Assembly: GCA_012295275.1 (NCBI GenBank)
Contig: CM022665.1
Coordinates: 35,097,522-35,161,521, forward strand
Length of the DNA: 64,000 bases
Reading direction: 5' to 3'
DNA from: Chrysomallon squamiferum
Lineage: Eukaryota > Mollusca > Gastropoda > Neomphalida > Peltospiridae
This document shows, in pieces, positions 1-13,019 of the stretch. Made by a program: the position numbers and the translations under genes. Every line of letters starts with the position of its first letter. The stretch's first letter is position 1. The notes under the pieces were generated by a model. It searched no databases. It worked only from the letters and a program-made list of their open reading frames with translations, and was not told the DNA's origin.

Positions 1-189
1 TGGTAGTTTTAAAAATTGGTAGAAATGCCACATGCCATATGTGTTTGTTGTTTTTAATTTTTTTTCTTTTTTCTATTTTTAACTTGAATACTACCTTGGG
101 TATATTTACCATTTCCAGCCAAATGAATAATGTAGTTCATACATTAATGTATTTTTCACAGTGTATTTTGATATGGTTTATGCATACAG

Positions 190-3100
190 GGAGAACAGAT
201 AGACAGAGAATTCATGAGGAACCAGCAGGAGTTAGACAGGAAGGATGAGGAGTTGTCTAGACTGAGAGTGATGGTTCGAGAGACACAGGATGAGAATAAA
301 CACTTGGAATCAGCACTCAAAGAAGTCCTGGAAACCATGAAGAAAGTTGATAAAGGTTGGTGAATTAAATTAACATGGTATTTTTAAAATTCCATTGTAT
401 TTGTTCATCAAAACTAGTGCCCTGTAATGTTATTTATGATGTTATAAATGTTTGTTCAAATGTTAATTTTAATAAGGACAAAAGAGATTAACCTTTCAAA
501 AACATTTCCATTCATTGTTGAAAATACAACAGGAAACTGTTTTTATATCTTTTCATCTTATTTTAATATCCATTAAAGAAATATTCTTTCAGTGCTTCAT
601 AAAAATCAGCTTCAGTATTGATTAATAGCAAATTAAGAAATACTTAAAATACAGTTTATAGTAGAAAAACCATTATGGATTAGTAATTTTATAAATGTGA
701 ATTGTTTCCAGTTACAATATGATTAAAAATATTGTTTTACTTTTTCTTTTCCAGAAACTTGTGGTGAAGTTGAACCTAAATCTTTCCCAAGTATTGATAA
801 AATGTTGGCTGTAAGTAAATTTCATTTCTACTTTTGTATTATTTTCATTTACATTTTTTCATTTTGTCTGTGCTAATATATCTTTTAATCACAAAACTCC
901 AGAATTTAATTATCACTAAAATATTTTCTGATTTACTAAGAAGCATTTATAATACTTAGCAATTAATAGAAATATTTATAATATATTTAAACTCAAAATT
1001 ACAAAACATAATCTTGATTAGACAGCAGCCATTAAAAGCTAAAAAGAAATGAAAATAAATTAATAGTAATTTTACAAAGAGGAAGTAATATGTAATTTAT
1101 GAACAAGAAACATTCATTATATTTTAGTTATTTTTTAAGGTATCACATTTTATCTTTTAATCACACCTAGGCGATTGAAGCAAAAAAGGTTGTAGGCAGT
1201 TATGACACGTCACTGTACATGAAAGAACAAATGGATGTACTGAGAGGAAGAAATGAGGAGCTGAGGCAAGCACTTCGTGAAACTAGAGTTGAATGTAACA
1301 AATTATTACTAGAAAGAGATAAAGCTTTTCAAAAGGTTTGTTAGTTTTCTCATCAAGAGATTTAAAAAAAATAATAATATTTCCTCTGAGATTTTTTCTT
1401 GTTTTTTTTTTAAAAAGGAAGAAATTAATATGTTTTAATCTTAAGAAGTTATAATATTTATTTACTATTTTATTTTTATTTTTTATTTTCTTGTAATTAT
1501 CTGCTCTTACAAGATAACAGACTGACATAATTTTTATGATTAATTAAAGTTATCATTTTCAGTAAATAAATAAAATATTAAAAAATAATTAAATGATTTG
1601 TATATATGTTTTAAGAATTAGCCAAGGATAATTTTCTTTTTATTTATTTATTTGTTTTTATAAAATTCATCAGATAACAATTATTTAATTTTTATTTAAT
1701 GTTTTCTAGATTGACAAGATGGAGAAGGAATATCAGATGTTCCAGGAGGCAGGAATAGCTCCAGGAGTGTTCCAGCCATTACCATTACCAGATGGAATGG
1801 CTGTGACCAGCACAGAAGTGATTGCCAGTCTGAATGAACATCTTGTTGTTGTGTTACAGGTCAGTTGTTACCATCATTGATACATTTGATTACAAGTTTA
1901 CTTCAGTTTTGGTTTTGTTTGCAAACTGGGTTTAATCTAAATTTGATAATTAAAATGAATAATAAATACAAAGAATCAGAGAATGAGTATTATCTTTTTT
2001 GTTCTTCCTTTTTTTTTTATTGTGATTATTATTATTATTAAAATTTAATTAAACAAACATTTCTAACTACAGTTATATCTTTTATCAACTTTTTATTTGT
2101 TTTATATATATAATATCCGAACAATAATAATATATTTCTTGTAAATATTTTTAATTATTATTCTTATTCTTTTTTTCTTAAATGTTTATAAATTTTGTTT
2201 ATTCAGGAGTTGTCGCTGAAGGAAGAAAGCATGAAGAAAATAGAGTCAGCTTTGGAAGATTATAAAAGGAAATACGCTGTAATGAGACACCAGCAAGGTC
2301 TACTGTATCAAGACTATCTCAATGATAAGAAGGTTTGTATATATTCTTATATGATAATTATTATTTACATTTTTTTTTATTTAAACATTGCTTTTATTTT
2401 TAAAAAACTAGTAAACATGTTAAAAATACATATTTGTATTATTTATATTTTGATTCCTACATCAGTCACAAGAAAATATCTAAAAGCCTTCCTATTATTA
2501 AATTTTTTATTATTTTTTATAATCTTGCATTGCATGTTTTTCTTTCACCTAATTAGTACCAGTTGTGAAAATCTGGATTATTATTATTACCGTATTTTAA
2601 TTTTCTATAATTATCACTGTGTAGGAATGGGAAGCTGAAATGAACAAACTGAAGGAAGAACTGGCTAAAGTAAGAGGAGAATTTGAAGAAAACTCTGTCA
2701 GAGTACAAGAATTTGATGTAAGTATAGTCTTTTCTCATTCATTTATACTTCATGTAAAAACTATATAAACTTATATTTACCCTGATTTAATCATAATTTT
2801 AACATTTTCTAAAATTATTTGGCTTTTCTTTTTTTTAATTTTGTTCTATTTATTTTTTAAATAATGTGTTTCACTTCAACTGAATATTGTTTGATATATT
2901 TCTTAAATCACTGACATTAAAAAAAAAAATGCTTATTTTAACTTTGCAGCGATTGTTGGACACTCTTGGGAAAGATGATGTTGAGGTTCGGCGACGTTTG
3001 TCAGAAATGACAAGGCGAATTACCATGCTAAGAGTAAATGAAAAAGCTTTAACCAGACGACATCAGATAATGCAGGAAATAGAGGGATCTCTGAGAAAGG

Positions 3101-4630
3101 TAAAACATAAAGAGAATGTAGTAAATAAATAGAACATGATAGAAATCAAAATCAGTGGGACAGTATTTTGAGTATATTATCTTTCTTTTTAAAAATTTTA
3201 GATTGATGTTTAATATATTCTGACATGTTATGCATTTGAAACTTTTAAGTAATATTTCTGCATTAAAGCAAAATCATTACACTGAAATTTCACAGCAGAA
3301 ATAAAGATAATATAGATAAGGATAAGAGGTAATTAAAATTTGGTTTAATAACTGTAAAAAAGGTAACACAGATACATTCTGTTACAGGAGCTGAACAACA
3401 GTCGCAATGAAATGAATCAGATGCAGACAGCAGTGTCTGAGAGGATGGGATACCTACAGAGATACAAGGTACGATATAATCACAGTTTGATATTAACAGA
3501 TTAAAAATGACTTAATTAAGAATCTGTATATTATATGAAGGGTATATTTTACTTGTCTTTGAAACATTTCAGTAATTGTTGAGATGTAAAAAAAAAACCA
3601 AAACAACAACAGTTAAATAATAAATAAATAATAATGATGATGACAAAGAGCTTAATTTAAGTTTTAACAGCATAAATAGATGTTAAATTAATAGTCTTCA
3701 AATGCCAGATTTGATTTTTTTGTCGTAATTGAATGTTTTCATGAAGTAACTTATTTAAATATTTGATACTGATAATATTTTTTGGCCTGTCTCATATATT
3801 GTATATTTCTTCATCATATACTTGTTTTCTTTGGTTAAATAAGATTTATTATGTTTAGAAATACCTTTTATTTAGGATATGTCATCATTCAAACTGGCTG
3901 CCCTGCAAAAGTCTCTTGAAGACTCTGTACCATCTTCAGACCTGGACAAAGTGAATCGGCAATATCATGAATTGACAGAGAAGTACAGAGATCTGCTTGA
4001 GAAGGGAAATACACTTGTTTCCAGAGCTGAGGCTGTTGTTGGTCTGCAGGTAAATTAGAAGTATAAAGTTAAAGAAACATAAATATTTAAATGTCGAGAC
4101 CTTCAAAGGAAGAAGTGATGAAATATTTACAACAGAAATTATACTTCATCAACATGAAAAAACTGTGTAAATAATAGATTCTGAAAAATGTTTTAATACG
4201 TAAATGTTGTGTCATATTACTAAATAGATAGGTACAAATTAAAAGTATAAAGTTAAAGAAATGTTGAGACCTTCACTGAAGGTTCAAAAAAAAGAAGTTT
4301 AATTAATATGATGAAACAGTGAAAGTAAAAGGTTCTAAAAAAGATTTTAATAGGTAAATGATGTGTCATTACTAAGTAGATATTACTAATTATATTAAAC
4401 AGTAAGTACTGAAAATTACATGGTAAATAAATGTAATTCACTCTTTCATTGCTGTCATGTTTAAGTTAATGTTCAGATATAAAAAAAAATTGTTGAAATC
4501 TAAATCTCTTAAACTGTAGGAAGAGATAAAACGTTTGACAAATGAAAATGAAGCAATAAAGAAACAGGCCGAGATGGATAAAGAGAAGTTACATGCATTA
4601 GAGGCAGCAATGGAAGAACTGCAAAAAGAG
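190..4630 (+). CDS. CEP290: CEP290 exons 1-10 of this window
   Basis: Exons by GT-AG boundaries and open frame: 190-355, 755-810, 1171-1335, 1710-1859, 2207-2332, 2625-2717, 2950-3099, 3388-3468, 3876-4049, 4520-4630. All junctions are phase 0 except 355/755, which splits a codon after its first base. The order of matched human segments is continuous: IEAKKVVGSYDTSLY with NEELRQALRE in exon 3, a linker rich in Pro (LPLPDG) in exon 4, LEDYKRKYAVMRHQQ in exon 5, RITMLRVNEKAL in exon 7, and a KYRDLLEKGN block in exon 9. The donor at 355 (AAAG then gttggt) is weak but the only one keeping the frame. Exon 10 ends ...LQKE in phase 0, which creates the conflict with exon 11 described separately. Confidence 0.93.
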
Positions 4631-7600
4631 GTACAAATTGTAAACAAAACAGTATTTGAAATAACATCTGGATAAATAATGTTTGTTTTAAAATTATATA
4701 AGAATATATTATATCATCTAACAGGATATTGTGGTTTTAAGAATAGAAACTGGGTAATATCTTTAAAGGGTTAAACTGCAACTTTAAAAGTATAATATAA
4801 TTGTTTTAATTTAAGGTTTATTTTATTTGTTTTTTTAACCATTTATATTCCAAATTGGAACATTGTTTCAGTAATAAGGTGCTATTGCATTTATTTTGCT
4901 ATAAAATATTTTTTTTTTTTTATTAATTATTTATTTTTAATTTTTAAATTATTTTGCTTTATATATTTTTTTTTATTTTTTTTTTTATTTTTTATATAAT
5001 TATTATTTTTTCATTGATTTCATGTAATAGTAAAAAAATAAATTAGTTTAATTTTACCTCTTGTTTACAGGTTTCACTGAAGGAGCAAATATATCAGTGA
5101 CAGATGCTGACATTGTTTCTATTTCAAAGAAAATAACAATGTTGGAGATGAAGGAAATAAATGAGAGACAGAAATCAGAGCATGCAGTGCACATGTATGA
5201 ACAACAGAGAGATATACTACGTGAACAGGAGGCTCGGAACAAGGAGCTGGAGGATAAATTTGCTGAGGTGATTTATGTGTATGAGAACTTAACATTTTAT
5301 TAATGTTAAAGTAATGAATATTTAATCTGATATATTCGTACACTTTATTTCAGTAAATCAACTTTTTATCATTAAGGAAAATGTTTGGAATTGGTCTTTT
5401 TAATTAATAATCATAATGATGATAAATAAATTTAAAATTTGAAAAAGTGAAAACAACTTTTAATTAAGAAAAATAACCGTAAACATTAACATTTGTATTT
5501 CCTTAATAAGCAGTTTTCTGCATTTATTAATTTGAATGTCGTATATAGAACTATATATTAGATTCCTAAAATTATTTTGATATTCTAAATTGTAAAAGCA
5601 TTTTCACAATAAATAAATTCCAAAATTAAAAATTAATTCTTATTAAGGAAATAAAAATGTTAATGTTTTAAGGTTATTTTTGATTCAGGAATTTATTTTC
5701 TCTTTAAACTATATAATGTATGAAAGAATACAGAAAAATTTAAATGCTTCAAATATAATTATGGAATGTTCTGTCTGGTTTTTAGGTAACAAAACTGAAC
5801 TTGGAGATGCAAAAAGCAGAGAGACAGTTAAGAGATGAACTGGCCAGTAAGTTACACATTTAATTATTTTTTTTAAATCACCAATTTACATTTATTAATA
5901 TTTATTTTGTTTTTGTGCTGCTGTTGTTGTTGAAGTAAAAGGTAATAAAGTTAATAATGGCTGTATCGAATAATGGTAGTTGTAGTCATAGAGATAGTAA
6001 CAGCAGCAATTGTAGGTGTAGCAATATTAATGTTTATATGGATATTTATGCAGATTATATTAACATTGTATTTGAAGACCAATTTCAAGTGAACTGTATT
6101 ATTATACTGCAGATTCTGTAACAAAAGCTGCGAGTGAGAGAGACAGAAAGAGAATAATGGACTTGGAAGAATCAGAAATGATGTTAAAACAAGAAGTGTC
6201 AAAACTGAAGGTATTTTTTACAATGCACCACTGATAATTTTATACATAAATGATTAATGATAAATTCTGTAAAAATGAGTATGTTAGTTTGGGTTGCAGT
6301 CAATATTTTATAGTGGTTTTTACCAAACATCAGCCTTTGTGCTTCTAAACAAACCTTTTATTTTGCAATACTTTATTATTAGCAAAGCTTGGAGTCATCT
6401 TGGAAACAAAACAATGATTTGGAAGTTCACATAATACATACAGGCTATACAAGGGTACACCTTTAAGTTCAACAGATTTGTTCTTGTACTTTTTGTTTTA
6501 ATTTGTTTTATATATATATATATATATATATAAATTTGGGGTTTTTCCTAATAGGAAATTGCTGAGGTGGCAGCATCACAAGTGAGAACTTTAGAGATGC
6601 AGCACATTTCCCATGAGAAAGAATGTCAGTCACTACGGCAACAGTTGATTGACTTCCAGATGCAAACTGATGAGAAAACTATCATAGGTAAACTTCACAT
6701 TAACATATTCATTCTGATTATTATTATTATTATTATTATTAACAAATGTTTTTGATTTTGGGTCTTTTGCAATTCTTTTTAATTAGCCAATTGTAAAAAT
6801 ATTAACTTTTTTCTTCTTTTTTTTTTCTTTTTTAAAGTAATAATCATTTATAGTTTTTGATGAATATAATTCTTTATTTTCTATTGACATTCATAGGCCA
6901 GAAAATTATAATTAAAGGTTATCTTAACAAATATAATTATCAAACAGGTAAACTCCAAAGACATAATTTTCAATAGATGTTCATTAGACACAATTAATGT
7001 TACAGGTAAACTTCACAGACATATAGTTCAGCTACAGGTTAGTGAAGGGACAGCAGTGAGAAAGCTTGCTGAGGCTCAGAAGAAGATAACTAAACTGGAG
7101 GCACATGTACTACGCAGTGAACAGAGAATTGACGACAAAGACCAGACTCTAGTCCACTGTCGTTCTGAAGCTCAAAACAAATCACGCTACCTTAAACGAA
7201 ATCTTCAGGTGAGTTTTCTTTAGTTCTGGTGGATATTATTAAGATAATTTTGTTCTTTCTTTCTTTCTTTTTCTAATTTTTTTATTTTTTATTATTATGT
7301 GCAGAAATAAATACATTCAAAAATTTCAAAGACAAATTATCATTATAAGTATGCCTTGTGAAAATTCACTTAATGACAGTAATGGACATCAGATACCTTA
7401 CTAAAATGACAGATATTATTACTACTACAAATTATTTTTTAATAAAATAAATATTAGTCCTCTTCATCTGGATTTGAGTATATGACTACTTAAATATTTT
7501 TATTTTTTTTAAAGCATTAATATTTAATAAATTAAAGCAAATTAATTCCAAACTTGCTTTAGTTAATTCTCTTAATTAAATTAATTATTTAGGATTTTTC

Positions 7601-7970
7601 ATCATCTCAAAATGTGAAAGCACATACTGTATTGAAAATATTTTTCTATGAATATGCATCAAAATTGTTATTAATAATCTAGGCAAAAGAAAAAAGAAAC
7701 CATTGTTGAAACATTTGATGTATTAGGAAAAAAGTTGAAAGAGTTCCTGAGAATTTAACATTCTGTATATTTCAGGAATTGAGAATTCAGTTTGCTGGTG
7801 CTGTACCATTGTCTAAACAAGAAAAGTTTGCCAAGAACATGCTCCAACTAAGACAAGATAAGAGTAAACTAGAACAGGAACTCCTAGATGTATGTTATTA
7901 AATTTATTAATACTATTATTATTTTATTTTCATTAAACTTATTATTGTAATCATTATTTTAATATTATTA

Positions 7971-8006
<36 letters not shown>

Positions 8007-11000
8007 CTGGCTGTTATATCTGTTAATACTATTATTATTCAAGGTGTTCATGGTTATTTTTATTTAATTTTTTTTACAAATGACTGTATTTAACTTTTTC
8101 CGGGTTTTTTTTTTCAGGTAAAGAAGCAGAAGATGGAAATGGAAGACAGAATAGCTGAATTACAGTTGCAGAGAGAGAGTTTACAAGAACTGATTGCCAC
8201 ACTCAAAGATGGCCGTGGTGCTGCTAAAGTGACAGAATGGCATTCAAAGATTGAAGTTATTCGATTAGCTGAGCTCAAACAAAAGAGAATTAACTCAAAA
8301 CTCTATCAACAGGTAACAGTAACAAATAGGAAAAGTGAACAGAAAAATGTAACCAACATGAAAATACACATTTCTGTTAGCTTTGCAGTATTATCATTGA
8401 AAAAACACTACTGAAATATTTTGGTCTATGTTATGTGTTCTTTGGTTGCCTCTTGTTTGGTTATAATAATAATTTAATAGGACTGATTACTGCTAAAATA
8501 TAAATATGTCGTATAATTGTTATTAGTTCATTAAATATTTAAAGAAAATATTCCATAGGAAATATAAATAAATTAACTTTTTTCATGGAGTTTCAGGTGT
8601 TTGGTTTATTTATGTTTTGTTCTGCAGGTTAACATATATACACTATGTGCATATGCAAAGTTTATATCTAATGCTTCAATTAAGCAAATTGATTATGGTC
8701 CACGAAAAAGATGAATTTGTAGAAAAGTTGCTTAAATATATTTGAATGATATTTTTTTTTTTTTTTTTAAATATTATTTTACAATTATATTTCATTGTGT
8801 TTCAGAACATACCTTGAAATAAATTAATTACAAAAATAAATATTTTTCTTATTTCAGATAAAATATCTTGAAGGTGTGATTCAGTCACATGAAGTTACCA
8901 TTGCAGAGCTGGAAGCTGATAATGTCAGAGTTATAAGGGTGAGAAGTTCACAATCTTTCATTAAAGGGCTGTCTTACTGAATAAACAAAGACACCATATT
9001 TCTATAACAATATAGTTTATAATATTTATTTATTTATTTCATTTTTTTCTTTTTTTTTTTTTTTTTTTTTATTATTTTTTTTTTTTTTTTTTTTTTTTTT
9101 TAGATGTCATGATTTTTGTTCTTTTACTGATATTAATGTCTTTTGAAAACTATTTTTTTTTAAATATTAATTTATAATTTAAAAACAATGTCTGCTTATT
9201 TTATTTTTGGTGTTTTCATTTTACAAATGTTTTTATTTTGACCAAATTTAATATAAATAATAAAATAATTTGTTATAAAAGGAATTTGAAGAACGTCAAC
9301 TGAGATGGGAACAGAGAGAAGTGGATCTGGAAAGACAGCTGGATCGTATGGAGAAACACTCCTCAGAAATAGCTGGAGCTGCATCTAAAGTATGTCAACC
9401 TACTGCTCATTTTAACCGATTGATTAAATATAGATTGTATGCACACACACTCAAATTTTACTTTAAAAGAACCTTCGAGTAATAGAATATAAAATAAAAG
9501 ATGCTATCGTTCATAACAGATGATTTAAAGAAATTTTATTACACTATTATGTAACCTATAATTGATTGATATTTCTGTTCATAATTTCTAAATGCAGATT
9601 TTATTATTTTTAATTAAAGGATTAATATACTGATAATGATACTGTTTACATAAAATATTTTGTTATTGCTTTTGTTTTACTTTAAGTTTGAAGAAGCCTT
9701 GGGCAGTGTTCCAGATGCTAAGCTGCCACTGGCCAATCAGTTAGAACAAGCTATTGCCACCATTAAACGCAATGTGAAGATCATACTAGACACCCAGGCT
9801 GAGTCAAAGATTCTGAAAGAGGTAATTACATTTTCATTAATAATAAAGTTGTATTGTTAATAAGCTGACGTACTTTTTTTAAAAAGAATTTGTTTAATCT
9901 TTTATATTATTATTATTTTATGTTTTTGTTATTTTAGAAAAATAAAGAACTAGAAAAGAGAGCCAGAGATGCAGAGCGCACTGTGTTAGAAAGAGAAAAA
10001 CTGATCTCAGAACTTCGTCTTCGAATGCCTGCCACTGCTGACCGAGATGAAATCATTCTGAGGGCAACCACTAAAGTGAGTGAGACCATGCAGAAAGAAG
10101 TTCTGAATAAGGATTATGAGAGTCAGCATGCTCTCAAGATAGCACAATCTACCATGTCAAGTCTACAGGTATGTAATGTGTTGTTGAAACAATGTCAAAT
10201 ATAAGACATATATTTTTAGCATTTTTAGAATTATTAGTTCAGTGGACAGATAACTGAGAACAAATAAGGTAGAACAAAAAAATCTTATATAGAACAGAAG
10301 AATAATTTTAAATTGGAAATTCTTAATAAAAACTATGAAATTATAGTTATGGATGTTCCCTCTTTTAAATACAAACAATAATAAAGACAAAAAAAAAAAT
10401 AACTTGAAAAAATAAACACTTCAGTTATTTTTGTTTTTTTGTTTTTAGGCTCGTATTCAGCAGAAAGAAGAAACTATTAACAAATATCAGGAACTTCTGA
10501 GACAGGCAAGAGAGGAAATGCAGGAAATGAATCATCGTCATGAGCAGGAACTCCGAGCCATGCAGCAGAAAATTCATATGAACAACGAAACAGCTTTCAA
10601 CAAATTCAAAGAGGCCACTCAACAGTTCCTTAGCAAACAGATGACCATGAAAGGTCCTACATCCAAACAGGTCAGTGGAGTTGCACTGAAAGAAATGTCA
10701 AGAAGATTAATGTTCAGCACAGGTCACAAATTATTATTTTTACAAAACATTACTTAGAAGTGCCCAGTGACAGGGGTAATAATTGATCAGTTATTTGATG
10801 AATTTTTGTTATATATTTCAACAGAACTGCCTAACAATGTAATTTTCTACCCTCATTCCTTTTCAAAATATTAATCTCGAAATAAGGGACAGGTTTATAA
10901 TTAGCACCATCAGTAATTAAAAATACACAGGAAATTCTGTGTGTTTAGATCCAACGACTGCATGAACTGGAAGACACAGTAGCTGATCAGACCAACACAA

Positions 11001-12981
11001 TTGCTGCCCTGACTGAGAAAATAAGACAGAAAGAGGAAGAAATTATATCTGTGCGAGTCAAATTACAACAGAGTGACAGACATTTATCAGTGGAGAGAGA
11101 TAGGTGAGGGAATTCGCCTTTTATTTGACTATAATAACTTATTTATAAAAATATTTTTTTAACTATTAACAGAGTGGGCAAAACCTTTGCTCCATTTTTA
11201 CTAAAATAGTGGTAACCTAAGACACTATTATCTGGATGATATTAAAATAACTGTTTTGTAATTATTACATTGGCTTATCAAAATTTATGGAGACTGTTCT
11301 GATTCAAACATCTTTTACTGGTCTTAGTCACATGTTAATGTCAGTAATTTGGTTTATAGATATTTACTTGATTTATCTTCTGACTTTTGGTTTTAAAATA
11401 TTTATTTACTTTATGCATCTGTATGTGTTTATTTTTAGTAATTTCATTACTTTTTGTATTTATTTATTTTTATTGTTTTTATATTCATTAATTTTTGTTG
11501 AGTTTGCTTTATCATTTTTTAAATATCTTTTTATATTATTATTATTATTTTTTTTATGTTATTTTTTTTTTATTGTTACTGTTTTTTTAATTCAGAAATC
11601 AAAATTGTTTATTTTGCTTGATTTATCTAGACTTGTAGATGATTTGAAGACGGAGGTAGCTAAGAAGGAACAAGAGATAGAGGAATGTAAACATCAGATG
11701 TCTGAAATGCAGAAAGAAATGGGTATTCTCAATGAAGAGATAGCAGTACTCAAAGAAAACAATTCCAAAACACCTACTGCAACAATGAAGAATCTTGTTG
11801 AGAGACTGAAAAATCAGCTATCACTAAAAGAAAAACAGCACCAGGTTTGATGTTTTGTTTATCTTTTTCCAATAATGTTTAATGAAAAAAAAATGGAAGG
11901 ATTGTAAATCATAATATATTTTTAAAATAATCAATATATCTGGTTTGTGTAACCTTTTCATAATAAATCTTGAAATAATTTAGTTGAAACTATAGACCAG
12001 TTGAAGTTTTAAAAGAAGAATTCACTGAGAAATTAATTTTTTCTTCTTCTTTTTCTTATTATGATTATTATTAATGTTATTATTTAAATAGGTCTAGTTC
12101 TAAATTTATTTACCAAAACGTTTGGATTTTTTTTTTTTTTTAAATTTACATTTACAAACTGATTAATAATACAGTATTGAAAATATATTATTTTGATCTA
12201 GGCTCTAACTAAGGCTCTGTCTGATCTGAGAGCTGATATGATAGCTCAGGCTCAGGAAAGTGTTAAAGCACATGCTGATGATGCAAACCAAGAAAGAAAT
12301 GTTCAGGGTTTGATTGACCAGCACACCAAACATCTCAGTGTAATTTTCTGACATTTGTATCAGTTTATTTATTTATTTATTTATTTATTATTGTCTTTTT
12401 AAATGTGAATTAAACAATTCAAATTTTCAGTTTATCCTAACATACTGAGTAAAGCAAGTATGCCTGTATGTATTATCTGAATTAATTTAATTAGCATTAT
12501 TAATTTTCATAAAACTCAAAATCATGAAGCTTTAAATAAAATAAAGAGAATGTATGTTAAGGTATTGTAATAAATATTAAATTCAGTATTTCACGGTGTA
12601 GGAACAGATTGAAGACTTGCAGAGTCAAGTTGACCGACTGAAGAAGGAACTGAGAAAGAAGAAAGACAGTGAACAGTCTCTACAGTCAGAGTTAGAGGAC
12701 TACAAGGAGGATGTTGGTTAGTAATTTTATCTTTTTTTTAAATTAATTTCTTTTTCTTTAACCTTAATAAATAATATCTTTTTATTTCATTTCTTTGAAA
12801 TATTATAAATATTTTGTTTAATATCCTTTTTTTTTCAAATATAAATAATTATGATTTGTTTGTCAACAGTAATGATAATAATATCATTGTTGTTTTTGTT
12901 ATTAGTCCTAAAAAGTAAGTAAAAATCACTAAAATTCAATCCAGTGTTTTCCAGTGTTTTTCAAAAAAAATATATATATAA

Positions 12982-13019
<38 letters not shown>

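Noticed and set aside
4724-4752. Possible extra CEP290 exon (DIVVLRIET) between exons 10 and 11
   Set aside because: Its length would leave two carried bases and does not repair the frame at exon 11.
11287-11850. 187-aa open frame with a hydrophobic first half
   Set aside because: The first 115 codons are T-rich intron; only the part from 11631 is CEP290 coding. It is read-through of an intron, not a membrane protein.
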